The notes: generated by a model not told the origin, from the sequence alone. A DNA stretch of 64,000 nucleotides from Mactromeris polynyma (GCA_032209605.1 JASFXZ010000018.1:9365904-9429903), one strand, 5' to 3'. Counted from the stretch's first letter, positions 1 to 10,860 are shown. A program made the numbers and translations.

Positions 1-2
1 TT

Positions 3-166
3 CCGAGTCATCCGGAGGCGTTCGACAGTCATTGTCATTTGGATCGCACCATGCGGGAGTGGGGGATGTCAAGTCCATCTCTGGAGATGTGTGCTTTGAA
101 CCCCCTCGAGACCCATACAGTCCGTCTTGTGGGAGTAGTAGGGGTAATCTGTGACCCTGATACCTA
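3..166 (+). pseudogene. TatD-like metal-dependent nuclease, N-terminal part
   Basis: The reading frame from 3 encodes the N-terminal strand of a TatD/TATDN2-like hydrolase. It has the metal-binding HxHxD-type motif as DSHCHLDR (about residues 8-15), then a stretch ending VVGVICDPDTY. TatD enzymes are TIM-barrel nucleases of about 260 residues whose first motif binds two divalent metals. The frame is broken at 166 inside a Tyr codon by the TA-flanked element 167-5287. When the insertion and one TA are ignored, the codon is restored and the frame runs on at 5290. The start codon lies outside the window. It is part of the same ORF as 5288-5986. Confidence 0.75.
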
Positions 167-179
167 CCCAAACCAAAAC

Positions 180-600
180 CGCGCACTTAATTAAGATTGC
201 GGGAAGCTCGCAACAAGCTTACGGTCATGATCGTATTATGCATGCAACGATCTTATTTAAGCACGCAGTAAGATTGCGATTGGAACATTTGCAATCTTAA
301 TTTAAGCGCGCGCATGCTTGCGCAACCTTTTTTTGTGCGCTTACTGCAACCTTATTTTGATTGCGCAAGCTTACAAGGTTACGCATGCTTGCGATTGGAA
401 CGATTACAATCTTATAAGGTTGCAAGCTCGCAAGCCCGCGTGCTTAAATTTAAGGTTTCGCAAGCTTGCGGTTGGAACGTTTACACGCTTAAATTTAAGG
501 TTGCAAGCTCCAGAGTCCGCGTGCTTAAATTGAAGATTGCGCAAGCTTAAATTTAGGTACGCGGACTTGCGACCATGCTGGTTTGAATTCCCAACTGGCC
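180..600. repeat. Left subterminal repeat array
   Basis: A GC-richer tract of imperfect direct and inverted copies of words such as GCAAGCTT, CTTAAATTTAAGGTTGCAAG and AAGATTGCG, about 20-60 bp apart. Three ORFs of 66-78 codons run through it on both strands, but they only reflect the repeats. Similar words reappear at the right end (5070-5275). Subterminal arrays of this sort are typical transposase-binding regions; that role is inferred here. Confidence 0.6.
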
Positions 601-1219
601 CCAAAAAATAACTGGAGATATTATATCCTGGAATATTCTAATGCACATATTTATTAATTTTTTTTTTTTTTGATATTCACAATACAACTGTAATTGAATG
701 TAACATTAAAGTTACCACAATGTGTCGCATTATTTCCAGGACCCAATAACTTGTTTTTCGTCTTTTTGAGAAACAACAGTTTTGAAGTTATGCCCTCGTG
801 AGGTTATTGTTACATACAAGGTTATGTAATTGCATTTTATTTAAGTAACAATATAGGTAGTATATATAGAAAGAGCTTTAAAAAGACGGTTTCGACGACA
901 CCAAATACTCAAAACCGCCAAAAACTGAGTTACAGGGTTCTGGAAATAAGGCGCCAAATGATTGGACTGTCACCTTTTTTGAACTGATTAAATACATACT
1001 TCTAGAATAAATTTATCAGATTTATTGAACAAAGTGAAAACAAACCCATGAATACAGTAAACAAGAAATATCTTTAAACAAGATGGTAGGCGCAATTTGA
1101 AGGTTAAAAAAATAAAGAGATGTTACGATTGCTGGTCACTCCAGATCCAAAATGGATTTCGGTAAATTCACAGAAATTCAGTGCATTTCGGTAAGGCAAC
1201 ATACCACTTATCGAAAGGT
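601..1219. other. Unassigned interior of the DNA element
   Basis: AT-rich sequence with a T run near 659-672. No ORF, RNA gene or recognised repeat is seen. Confidence 0.4.
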
Positions 1220-1365
1220 TAACCAATCCGCATCAATGTTACTAACGTTGTTCGATTGAAGAGAAATTGCCTTGAAGGTTAACGTAAGATTTGATTGGTT
1301 TACACAAGACTGATATGCAAATAGCAAAACAATGTTAGTACGGCTGCATCGAAAAATTGACATAT
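1220..1365 (+). repeat. Dispersed repeat B, copy 1
   Basis: This tract (GGTTAACCAATCCGCATC... to ...TTAGTACGGCTGC...) matches 34437-34575 in inverse orientation over most of its length, for example GAAGAGAAAT, GGTTAACGTAAGATTTG and ATGTTAGTACGGCTGC. No coding potential is seen. It is a diverged family member that became part of the 5.1-kb element. Confidence 0.6.
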
Positions 1366-2307
1366 ATTTGTGTTAAAGATGACTCAATTTATCAAACGCA
1401 CATATCCTAGTTAACAAAGTAAAACAATTGCAGTTACTATTGTTTAACATTTTTATCGAAAAAATAATTGACTTTACAGTTACTTTTATAGGATAACAGC
1501 TTGTGCAACAATTGTCAAGAGATAAAGAGAATACTTACTGAACAATAATTTCAACTGTTAAATTAATTTATCAGATGTTAAAAAATGAAACTGAAAATAG
1601 TATAACATATAATGGACTAAACTGGGCTTATCAGATTAAAACAATTTTAGATAATCTAGGAATGTCAGATATACGGCGAAACCAAGAAAATAAAAATATT
1701 TACCATTTGATTACATAAAATAAAGAATCCTAGATCAATATCAACAAACATGGTCTTCAAATATAAATGTTTTCCAAAGGTTAATAACATATAGTACAGA
1801 TTCAAATTCTCATTTTCCTTTGAACCATATCTTGATAATATAACTATCGATAAAAAATTCAAAATAACTTCATGTAGATTTCGTCTCTCATTACATAATT
1901 TAGAAATAGAGCGAGGAAGACGAAAGATATATATAGTAAATATTGTAATGATCCGAATCAATTTGAAATGATGAAAAATGATTATCATTTGTTTTATTAA
2001 TTTGTCCTTTATACACACACTTGCAAAAAAATTAATAAAATCTAAATATTACACATGGCCATCATTGAATAAATTTGATGATTAAATGATGTCTACAACA
2101 AAAACCAATAACAAATCTCGGAAAATTTATATACCACTCAAGACTAACTTAGAAAAGAATTAGATTAAAATAATCTGCTCAAATGTACACAATCTCATCA
2201 AATGTACAAATTACACATGTTATTACATAGTATGATTACTATTTACTTTTTTTCTTAAGCTTCTCATTAAAATTATTCTATGTCTCAATTAATTATCATT
2301 TCTTATT
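1366..2307. other. Unassigned AT-rich interior
   Basis: Low-complexity AT-rich sequence. A 117-codon minus ORF at 1665-2018 is rich in Ile, Leu and Phe, with no recognisable domain, and is what chance would give in such sequence. No gene is supported. Confidence 0.4.
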
Positions 2308-3240
2308 CGCTACATCCGTCTCATCATGAAGAACATTTTTGCCAAGTCATTTGAAAATCCTCCAATAAGTGACAGAGTAATGGTCCGGATAGAAAATCTG
2401 GATGCACCCACGCACATACACCGAAGCGCCATTGCGATGAATATGTCGAGACATACACCGAAGCGCAATTGCGATGACTATGTCGAGCTCACGGCTAGTT
2501 GATTAATGATTTTAACATCACAACACCAAAATGTTTGTGCAGTGTCATCAATGGAAAACACCAATCTCTTCCTAGCTACAATACAACCTCCGAGACTTGA
2601 AACGACCAGGGTGCTTTAAACACATCGTTTATATCATCACCTCGAGAGCAATACAATTGCCTGAAATATAAAACATTACTAACTTCAGAAGATATATAAA
2701 ACAACAAATTGAACAAATCACATTTAGATTAGCAAGGTGCCCTCTATTTTATCATGGAGGCATAACACTGGTAACACTAAATAAATGCTATACTAGATGC
2801 CCAAGAGCAGTATGTAGAGCATGCCAATTCGAGAGATGAAGAGAATACATTTAATAAGAGTGACCTTGATATTTTAGCTAAGTGTACGGGTGTTGCATGG
2901 GACAATCCGTCTCATCATGGTGAACAATTTGAAAATCACCTGATAAATGAAAACTGTCATATTTAGGACAAGATGTTTAGACCCTAATTTTGCCTTTTAC
3001 CTTCATGTGTGACTTTCAACTTTGAGCAACAGACGCAGTTCTTGAGCACAACACACTGTCTCTTTGTGGTGAACATTTAGTCATATCATTTGAAAATCGC
3101 CCAATAAATGACTGAGTAATGATTTGCCAATTGGACAAAACAAATCCAGAGGCATGCATGCAGTCGCACTTACAACGAACCACCATCATGGCGACTATGT
3201 CAAGCTCGCAGCAAGCGGGCTCAACTAAACTATTTATTGA
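2308..3240. repeat. Diverged direct repeats within the DNA element
   Basis: Three related blocks (about 2308-2510, 2908-2965 and 3055-3235) share CCGTCTCATCATG, CATTTGAAAATC, CCAATAA(G/A)TGAC and GCGA(C)TATGTC. The first contains an exact-period tandem duplication of about 37 bp, with ACATACACCGAAGCGC appearing twice near 2418-2485. The ORF at 3016-3264 is explained by this repeat. The family is not recognised. Confidence 0.5.
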
Positions 3241-3767
3241 GAGATAGGTCATAGAAAGTATCATAGATTAAAGTCCAAGCAGAAGGTGGTTGCAATGCAT
3301 CATACCAAAATGGGTTCCAAACCAAAGAAGAAACAATCCGGTAAAAATTAAAAGAACACTGTAAGTAAACCATGGCAAAGTCAAAAGCTTAATTAAATAA
3401 TGAAGTCTATCACCGAGTGCATACAATTGCTCGAGACATTAAATTAATTTCTTCAGAGTTAATTTTCAATGTTTGGCAATAAAAGCATGACACCAGTCGC
3501 CGTATAAGAATGATATGGGGCGAAACGCCTTGTGTACGAACAGTACCTCTCGCACGTGCATACTTTGAAAACGTATTTTAATGCAAAACAGCTACTGCAG
3601 AAGCTCTTATTTACTCTAGGCATCAATGACGATAACTATCACCCGACTCAAAAGATTTCAAGCTAGCATAAACGATTCATTCGAAAATGAAATGGACAGT
3701 TCGGCAGTTTGGTAGTGTTCTTTTGGTCGGTGAAATAAAGGGCTGAAATTCACCGCTGCCACCAATG

Positions 3768-4034
3768 TTAAATTCGACAGTGTTCAAATAGCATAAAGTC
3801 ACACTTACTTGCACCATTTGTTGGTTTTCTCTGTTCCGTCGAAGCTGTTATTTGGTATGATCGTCGACTTTTTAGAACAGTTATCGACTGGCGGTGCTCC
3901 CACTTTTTCGTCACAACACTCTTCATCAAGTGAGGTAAAAAGATGCGGATGGGTAAAAAATCAAGTACTATACCGGTCGCGACCGGACAATGGACGGCAC
4001 ACACTTCATTGACGTACGAAATATACGTTTTCAC
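3768..4034 (-). other. Exon-like ORF of unknown function
   Basis: An 88-codon minus-strand ORF starting MKTYISYVNE. Near its 3' end, at about 3803-3810, the codons for NGA are followed by a good splice donor (CAA|GTAAGT), so it could be a first exon of about 77 codons. The composition is ordinary, with no motif, signal peptide or membrane segment. It lies wholly inside the 5.1-kb TA-flanked element, so it may be a captured exon or a chance ORF. Confidence 0.2.
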
Positions 4035-4479
4035 GGGGATTATTGGTGAAGTGGAGATGTTATTCGGACCATTCTTATTAAAGTATTTAATACAACAGTT
4101 TGTGCAGATTTAATGTTTACCTAAAAAATATTTCTCGACGTAAAATTTTGTAAATAATAACAAATTTAATGTCTGAAAAAGTCCGTCACTGTTTTCTGGT
4201 ATACATGTGTATTATTGGTCCCAGCTGTTTTTGAGAATTTTTTTTATACATCTACCATCAAATAATTGAGATTGTCATGGATCACTGACACTATAAATTA
4301 GTATCATTATTATATACCACTGGTTGAAAATAATTCCAGTGGAATTGAGTGAAACAGAAAAATGCTTTGATTGAACTATAGGGGGCAAACTTGTCTTGTC
4401 TTGATTCATGCATAAATAGAATAATTATAATTCAAGGATATAAAACTTGTTTGTCTGTGAATGATGAACTCTGAGCATA

Positions 4480-4725
4480 AGTTTGACCAATGCCACTGTG
4501 GCAATAGTTGTGACCATAGTGAACCATGTTTTCAACCATGGTCAGATGACAGTCAACCATTTTCGGTCAATATTTCAAGACTGACCATGGTTAAATATGG
4601 TTGGTGATGATTGTTTAACCTTGGTTGACCATAGTCAAACCAACCACATGCATTTAATGAATGAACTTGGTTTGTTCATGGTTAACCATGGTCAGCAATG
4701 GTCACATTTTTCACTGGGGAAATGC
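4480..4725. repeat. Palindrome-rich AACCATGGT tract
   Basis: Repeated words of the form (T)GACCATGGTT and AACCATGGTCA occur many times in both orientations over about 245 bp, so the tract can fold on itself. It is flanked by ordinary AT-rich DNA within the 5.1-kb element. Function is unknown; it may be a smaller MITE or an internal fold-back segment. Confidence 0.55.
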
Positions 4726-5069
4726 ATACATGTGTCATTTACCTCAGTGGCACACATCTGAATTATTCTATACAATTACAATGCATTTATAATTTTCAAT
4801 ATAAGATCTAGTAATGAAATATTTAGAATATTATTTAAAACATATATGAAATGGTTTCCTGATGTTTTAAATTCGTGAAGGTTCAGACTTTATTGTTTGA
4901 TTTGTTTTTTCTTAAATAAATTTCAAAAACAGTCATCTGAATAATTCATACTTTCTAATTCATACACTTTTAGACGTCTGAATAGTTCATATCTGATTCA
5001 ATACTATTCAGAAATTTTCAGTTCCCGAAATGCTTGATTCAGAAATATTCTTAAGTGTTTTTAAATAAT

Positions 5070-5275
5070 TTTAAGATGGCGAGCTTGTCGCTATCTTAAA
5101 TGATATTAAGATTGCGGAATGCGCGAGATATGCTGGCGGGAAGGTTACAAGAGCTGTCCGCAAACTTAATTTCTCTGCGAGCATAAAATTTGAGACCTGC
5201 AATCATATTAAGATTGCGGCAAGCTTGTGCACACTTGCCTGCGCACGCTTGTGGCGACCATGCTGCAAGCTAGTA
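5070..5275. repeat. Right subterminal repeats with a small hairpin
   Basis: Two copies of ATTAAGATTGCGG (about 5105 and 5210) match the left-end motif in the same orientation. A short hairpin (TAAGATGGCGA...GTCGCTATCTTA, 5072-5099) starts the tract. GCGACCATGCTG near 5254 also matches GCGACCATGCTG near 568 at the left end. It ends at the right TIR. Confidence 0.55.
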
Positions 5276-5287
5276 TTTTGGTTTGGG

Positions 5288-5986
5288 TATCCCACACCGG
5301 ATAGGCTCCGGGCATGGTCAGATCGGGGAGTGATCCCAGTGATTGGGATGCACCGAAGCGATCAATGACAGAGAGTTCGTATGAGCGTCTGAGGGAGACG
5401 CTGGAACTGCCCGGCGTGGCTGGACTGGGCGAGGTTGGCTTGGATCATACCGAGCCTCCTGCCACCTGGGCTAGCCAGCTCATTATGCTCAGGAGAGTGC
5501 TATCCCTGCTCAAAACATACCATGTTCTGGTGCTCCACTGCAGGGGCATGAGCAATGAGGTGACTGATGAGGTGCTTTTACAGTCTGTTACTTGTTGAAG
5601 AGTCACTCATCAGTTAGCCGGGAGCAGCTGATCCACCTCCATTGTTTTACGGGGTCATATACCCTGCTGCAGAAGTGGCTGGCGGAGCTCCCTAACAGTT
5701 ATTTGGGATTCACCGCCATGGTTAAGAGGATGAAGAGTCCAGGTCAAATGGAGGCGGTTAGTAGGTTGGAGTCGTCCCGTCTACTCCTTGAGACGGACGC
5801 TCCCAATTTCAGTCCGCCGGGCTCTAAGTACTCAACGCCTAGCATGGTTGGATGGGCTGCATCCCTGGTCGCAGGGGCGCGGGAGCAACCCTGGGAGGAT
5901 GTCCTCCGGATGGCATCAGCCAATGTGAGGAGGCTGTACATTGAGAAGCGCCCGCCACTCTCAATGGACAGCCAGTATTCCGATTA
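5288..5986 (+). pseudogene. TatD-like metal-dependent nuclease, main part
   Basis: This continues the ORF begun at 3-166 and ends at a TAG before 5990. Family landmarks appear in order: VIPVIGMH, GLGEVGLDHT (metal-binding Glu), VLHCRG (His), IHLHCFTGSY (His), YLGFTA and LETDAP (Asp). All catalytic and metal-binding motifs of the TatD fold are therefore recognisable, and the total length of about 285 residues fits the family. The frame is broken near 5350, where one C is missing after GGGATGCAC, and again near 5585-5592, so this copy is dead. It resembles the TATDN2-like proteins seen in many copies in bivalves. Its position next to the PPT and LTR makes it an accessory ORF of the retroelement. 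Confidence 0.8.
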
Positions 5987-6170
5987 GGCCAGGGGGCCAA
6001 CTCAGGCGGGTCATTGATGTCAATGACCGCCGGTAGTGGGGTATTGCGGCTTCAACTGCCACTGGGCGTTGGGCTTTGCAGCCACTGAGCTCACCTTTGT
6101 CGCAATACTAATACTGGTTTATACCCAGGAAATGGTTAGGCTAATCGGACCGTTAGTGGACCCTTTATTT

Positions 6171-6450
6171 AAAACGGGGAGGAATGTTGTGCCTGCGGAT
6201 CAGAACTCGGTCCGTTCCGGATTGACCGATCGTTAGCCGAACGGAGGTGACGTTTGCGCACCTGAGCGGAAGTAGTTCTTGTATCAAGGCTGCTTGCAGG
6301 GTTCGCTGCATACGAAATAGGCGTCTGAATTATCGATTGTGATCTGTGTGGTTTGGAGTAACAAGAAGACCGAAGCATAGTCGTAGCGTGGTTGTAACTC
6401 CTTACCCGTTATTATTGTCTTTGTATAAGATTCAACAATACGTTACTACA
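6171..6450 (+). repeat. Polypurine tract and 3' LTR
   Basis: AAAACGGGGAGGAA (6171-6184) is a good polypurine primer, followed at once by TGTTGTGCC. The 266-bp unit ends CGTTACTACA at 6450, giving the TG...CA ends expected of an LTR. Repeat A sequence follows directly. No second LTR is inside the window, so LTR identity is inferred and needs a 5' partner upstream. Confidence 0.55.
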
Positions 6451-7042
6451 GGGAACGCCACATACATAAGACAGTGCCTCCCCACGCAGACCTCCGGAAA
6501 AACAACAATCCACAAAACATAAGGCACTAAAGGAGGTCAAACGGTACACATATTAAGGAACTGAGGCACAAGGAATGGCCCGGCAGACCACAAAGAATAA
6601 CTAGGAGAATCAAAGTGGACAGTGAAGGGAGGGGGAATTAATGGATGGAAAAGATCAAGGGACAAGTCAAGACAACTGGCCGCAATAGGCAGGAAACAAT
6701 CTGAAAACTGTATAAAGTGACAGAATTACACAGGGGAAAGGGTAATACAAAACACATTCATAACACAAACAGAAACAACAATCATATAGCGAATTACAGC
6801 CTTGGAACTGTCAGCAAAACATACTGGGGGTTTAAATCGATTTAACAGATAGCTAACCTCACCCTTAATCGCTATTTGGTCCTTGATTTCCAACATATAT
6901 ACATAAATTGACTAAGTAGGCAGTAACTAATCATTAAAAGCAACCAACCATCACGCACATAACAACAGACACTCTGTATCTAATCCAGCACGAAGGAACA
7001 AGCAGCCTCAGTCTGACCTTGCTCCCAGTTACTAAACTAGTA
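6451..7042 (+). repeat. Dispersed repeat A, copy 1 (longest)
   Basis: It begins GGAACGCCACATACATAAGAC and ends near TTACTAAACTAGTAAC. Recognisable relatives lie at 26137-26240, 33735-33870, 43296-43830 (minus), 44110-44585 (minus) and 62505-62985. Shared blocks include CTCCCCACGCAGACCTCCGG, AAGGAATGGCC, CTGGGGGTTTA and TGATTTCCAACAT. It has no ORF. Read on the other strand, copy 44110-44585 ends in CAAATAAAG, so the family may be the 3' end or terminal repeat of a retroelement transcribed on that strand. Confidence 0.65.
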
Positions 7043-7759
7043 ACATAAGAATATGAAATAACCTTAAAATTTCAAATTAATAATGCAGTTTAAAGTCAGG
7101 TCAACTCGATAATGTAGTTAATAATGAAACAATTCTAAGATATTAGTGATAGGGAATTTAAAACTAAAAAAATATGTCTATTAATAAAACTAAAACGAAA
7201 AATACGACTGTAACTTGGTAGTGTATAATAAAATATATATGACGTCATACAATTTTAATGACCTCATATAAGACAGAGAATACGCGGCCACAGGCAACGT
7301 TACTTACACAAGTGTGCCTTATAAAACTGATAAATATACAATAGAAAACAATTAAGTAAGTAGTTACAGAGAACATCATAAAACAACAAGAAACAAGGAC
7401 AACACCAACGTGAATTCGAAAAAAATATATATTAGACGACACAACACAATCCCAAATGGGCTGGTCGATAGTTTTAAGATACTCCATGGAACACATCATG
7501 TTAGTTCTAGAGCAAAAGTCAATGCCTACAAAGTCCCGAAAATAATCCCTAAGACATTGTGATCAGTCATATCCTGCCATACCAAGTACGGTTTACAAAT
7601 ATAACTTCATTTAGTTTCAAAACATTAGTGTCCGGCATGCACGTGTGCAGTAAAAACAGGTGTGAAAATCTATCAAGTATTGATTTACTTAAAACTTATC
7701 TGCAGTTGTTCTCATTATGTCATGAGTATAACCCTTCCTTTTGAACTTGTTAATTAATT
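7043..7759. other. Unassigned intergenic DNA
   Basis: AT-rich. ORFs at 7245-7499 (minus) and 7559-7744 (plus) have no recognisable domain and no conserved neighbours. Confidence 0.35.
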
Positions 7760-9440
7760 TCAAAATAACTGATCAAAAAATCACAGTTATGAATTATGCG
7801 AATTTTATATAATAGATCTCCATAAAATTTGGGTTTAGTTATTCCTTTCTCTAACATAGATTTTACACTAGTGCCATATTTTAAATTAATATCGGTATAT
7901 TAATGGTAAAACTTACGAAACGTCTTACATAATTTATGATAACGATAGCCTTGTTTTAGCAGTTTATCTGTTAGTAGAAGGTTACGCTTATTAAAGTCCT
8001 CTAGATTAGTATTAGCCCTGAGAAATCTAATAAGTTGAGATATGCTTTCGATAGGTGTAGTTCTGTTGGATATATACTATATATCATGGTAGGGAAAAAC
8101 TCATTATCAATATTTAAAATATCGTCTAAATATGAACGGGAGGTATTATTAAAAGCTTCAATCACATCCATCTGATTTTCTTTGGATAAGGATAACATAA
8201 AGTCTCTTTCATAACAGAATAAGAATAAGTCGGCTACAAGTGGAGCAGAGCAGAGTTAGTTCCCATAGGAATACCAACTTTCTGTTGGTACATTGAGTTA
8301 TCAAATTGAATAAAGATATTATTCAGTAAAAAATTAAGAGCTTCACAGACATCCTCACCTGTCCTGATGGTAACATTTTTGTAATTATTAGAAGTAAAAA
8401 AAGCGCTTTCACCATTGCAGGCAAAATATACGAGTACACTTTGATTGCTACCAAATGTTTTTTTCAATTAAATGTGTAAGTTTGGTTTTAATTAAATCTA
8501 AATCATGAGGAAGTGAAGTATAAAGAGTGGAGAAATCATAGGTAGAGATACGTGTTGCTCTAAAATGTAAAGATTGAAATTTATTCAAAACTTTCGTAGA
8601 ATATTTTATGCCCCAGTAAAGGTTTATACTGGAATTTTCAAAAGTTTTATTGCAATATTTAACAACTTCAGCTTTAATAGCTGTTAAACAACCAGTGAGA
8701 AGTTTCGAAATTTGACTAGTTGTAGTGAAGCTCGCATTAGCAATAAATCTAGATGTATATGGTATTTTGTGTAGTTTAGGTAACCAATACATAGTTGGTA
8801 ACTTATTACATTTGTATGCGATTTCTACATTAAATTTAGACAATTCTGAGCTGTGTCTGTCCATTATATCATCTGCAGACGATGTAATAGGACTGTAAGC
8901 TGCAGTACAGTTAAGTTCATTATTTAGGACTTCTGTATAATAAAACCGTCATACAATGACTCTGTTGTTAGAAGCTTTATTAGCTGGCACAAGTACAAAT
9001 TTGTTGTATAATTCTTGAATTTTATTTTTGAAAATACGGAAGGACACTTTCGGATCTTTAGGTAGGAGATTTGGATTAGATTGATAACACTTAATTCTTT
9101 GATCCATGATTTTTATAATTTCATTCTTCCAGGACGTAAGGGCATTGACATCTGCATGTTCCCTTTTACACCATTTATTTGCATAATTGTTAAGAGAGTC
9201 AATAATGTGTTCTTTACATTTACAAAAATCTATCTTGTTAAGCATAATGGCCTAAAATATTTCACATGTATTTGTATTTGAATTCATGACTACACGCACC
9301 CCTGTATATTTGTACACACTAAGAGGCCATTTTAATTTCAAATGGTTAAATGATTTAATGTGGAAAACCCCTTCTGGATGTAATGAATAGTAAAGCGTGT
9401 GTTCATTGAAAGTTCTCTGACCTGTTCCTTCTATGACCAT
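7760..9440 (-). pseudogene. Decayed Penelope-like reverse transcriptase
   Basis: Minus-strand pieces line up in order with one retroelement polymerase family common in cnidarians and molluscs. They are an N-terminal region with FVLVPANKAS, then YWLPKLHKIPYTSRFIA, DFSTLYTSLPHD, VGIPMGTN, the catalytic YLDDI box (about 8132-8121) and a C-terminal SQLIRFLRANTNLEDFN...LLKQGYRYHK block (about 8045-7930). The YLDD aspartates remain. Damage includes a TAG near 9252, a TGA near 8948, a frameshift near 8460, a 5-bp tandem duplication near 8255 just after the GIPMGTN box, and an in-frame-order deletion between YPTE and the C-terminal block. No GIY-YIG endonuclease is visible. The family name is a best guess from motif style. 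Confidence 0.7.
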
Positions 9441-9479
9441 TTTTTATCTTGCCTGTAAATTATGATATATCTTTTAACA

Positions 9480-10860
9480 AGCCAAAATAGGTGTGCCACT
9501 ATCATAATCCACAACGAGGCAACAACCTACTTCATAATTCCGGCCATGACTCGTGACATGTTTAGTGCGGTACATTGTCCATTCTTCCAAAGGCTCAGTT
9601 CCAAGAAGAATAACCATTTGCCGGGTATTTGGTTATGAAATCAAATTCGTCACCATTCCCCACAATATCACCTTCATATATAAAATTGCTTGACCGTTCG
9701 CCCTTTGAGTCTGTTCGCTTAAGGCACATGTATAACTGGTGATGATTGCTTAGTGAATATGGCAAGTTTTTGAAGTTCTTGATTTTTTGTTGGCTTTGAA
9801 AAATGCATGCTTACAATGTACCTTCAAAACGCATGCACCAGTGATGCCTGAGTAGTCCATGTAAGAGCATCTGCCTTGGTAAGTGCACTGCGAAATGCTT
9901 TTTGGGAATAAAAGATGACTTCGGATACAATGACTTGCTCGTTGAAAGATAGATACCCCAAAAAATGCGCAGAAAAACTGCAGTATTTCTGTGGCAGTAG
10001 GAACTGGTACACAAAAATACAATTTGTAACAAACGGAGAAAGTTGAACCAGTAACATTCATCAGCAGGAAGTTTTGGCCCAATATCTATTGGCATAATCT
10101 GAACAAGAGCGAGTATTGGCAGTAGAAGTCTGTTTGACACCGGTTAATTCTATAAGACCTCTCTTTTGCAAAGGTGTCCTCTGGACGGCTATCAGCATGA
10201 AGGTAAGAGTATGGAAATGTTCTTATCTGATAATTGAACCACTTCAAAGTCACAAACCTTTGGTGTGTACAACGTAATACAGAAGTCAAGCAGTCTTATT
10301 TGGTAGGATACCTTCAAGATACACATGCATGTGATCTTGAACAAGACCAGATGTAATGGAAAAATTTGATGGAGGGCACTTGTCCCTTTAATACATAAAC
10401 TCATTGTCAGAAAAACAGTGCCAAACCTCAGCTAAATTAATCAAATTGCATATAGACTTTTGAAATGGTACATTATATGCATTTCGTTCTTTCCCAACAA
10501 CGTTTACATGCTAGGAACCAAGAAAACTTCTTCTGGTTTCACATAAAAAAGAGGACCACTTTTCTGATGGAAATTGTGTCAAATTCATTGAACACATGAC
10601 TCACCTGAATACTGTCAATAAAGTCATTCCCTATATGTCGTGCAGCAAGTTCGTTTTTAATTTTTGACTTTCAATCAATACAGTTGTACATGAAACAATC
10701 GTGTTAAGAAATATTATGTTGTGCTTGTAAATAGAGATGGTAAACAAAGCATTTTGGTCCTGTAGCTCTTCTTCATTGTCGAACGGAATACGAACATTTG
10801 AAGAATTTGTATCATTATTTGAGAGCCGCTGTACGATTTCCAACCTCTCCTTAAATGACG
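9480..10860 (-). pseudogene. Fragment of a multi-copy invertebrate protein, probably transposon-encoded
   Basis: Overlapping minus-strand pieces in different frames read as one decayed protein. There is an upstream block with RIPFDNEEELQDQ (about 10790), then LLPILALVQIMPIDIGPKLP, a block containing KSLYP...SFIPKKHF, then GLLRHHWCMRFEG (about 9835-9875), and finally NLPYSLSNHHQLYMCLKRTDS (9700-9790). I have seen the pattern LPKHHFLVHYP...GPLRHLWCMRFEGKHNFF in many uncharacterised, high-copy invertebrate proteins; the catalytic role is unknown. Frames change at least four times, so it is non-functional. A related but different family lies downstream at 11799-12345. Confidence 0.5.

Larger units (their letters stand above)
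167..5287. mobile_element. 5.1-kb non-autonomous DNA transposon with 12-bp TIRs and TA duplication
   Basis: Left end CCCAAACCAAAA (167-178) and right end TTTTGGTTTGGG (5276-5287) are perfect inverted repeats, flanked by TA at 165-166 and 5288-5289. The element splits a TatD-like ORF, and removing it restores the codon, so the boundaries are well supported. Both subterminal regions carry the same GC-rich motif, TTAAGATTGCGG, near GCAAGCTT words. No transposase or other long ORF is visible inside, so it looks non-autonomous, with a Tc1/mariner- or pogo-like TA target. The interior contains repeat B (1220-1365), diverged direct repeats (2308-3240), an exon-like ORF (3768-4034) and a palindrome-rich tract (4480-4725). 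Confidence 0.75.
1..6450 (+). mobile_element. 3' part of an LTR retrotransposon with a TatD-like ORF, interrupted by a DNA element
   Basis: From left to right the window shows a TatD-type nuclease N-terminus (3-166), a 5.1-kb inserted DNA element (167-5287), the rest of the nuclease (5288-5986), about 185 bp of downstream sequence, a polypurine tract and one LTR that begins TGTTGTG and ends ACTACA (6185-6450). The 5' LTR, gag and pol would lie upstream of the window, so they are not seen. Directly after the LTR comes GGAAC, which is the normal continuation of repeat A in other copies; the retroelement therefore appears to have inserted into a repeat A copy. A partial second copy lies at 41490-42431. 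Assignment to an LTR class rests on the PPT plus TG...CA ends and is an inference. Confidence 0.6.

Noticed and set aside
314..604. Three overlapping ORFs on both strands near the left end
   Set aside because: They read through subterminal repeats of the TIR element; no conserved domain and the repeats fully explain the open frames.
1665..2018. 117-codon minus ORF as a membrane protein
   Set aside because: Ile/Leu/Phe-rich reading of AT-rich DNA, no start context, no family resemblance.
5288..5986. Bacterial contamination, because TatD is a bacterial family name
   Set aside because: Flanks are an LTR, eukaryotic repeats and a TA-flanked transposon in the same contiguous sequence; a second copy occurs 36 kb away. 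TatD homologues are also normal in animals.
9081..9281. Plus-strand 66-codon ORF
   Set aside because: Antisense of the Penelope-like reverse transcriptase pseudogene.
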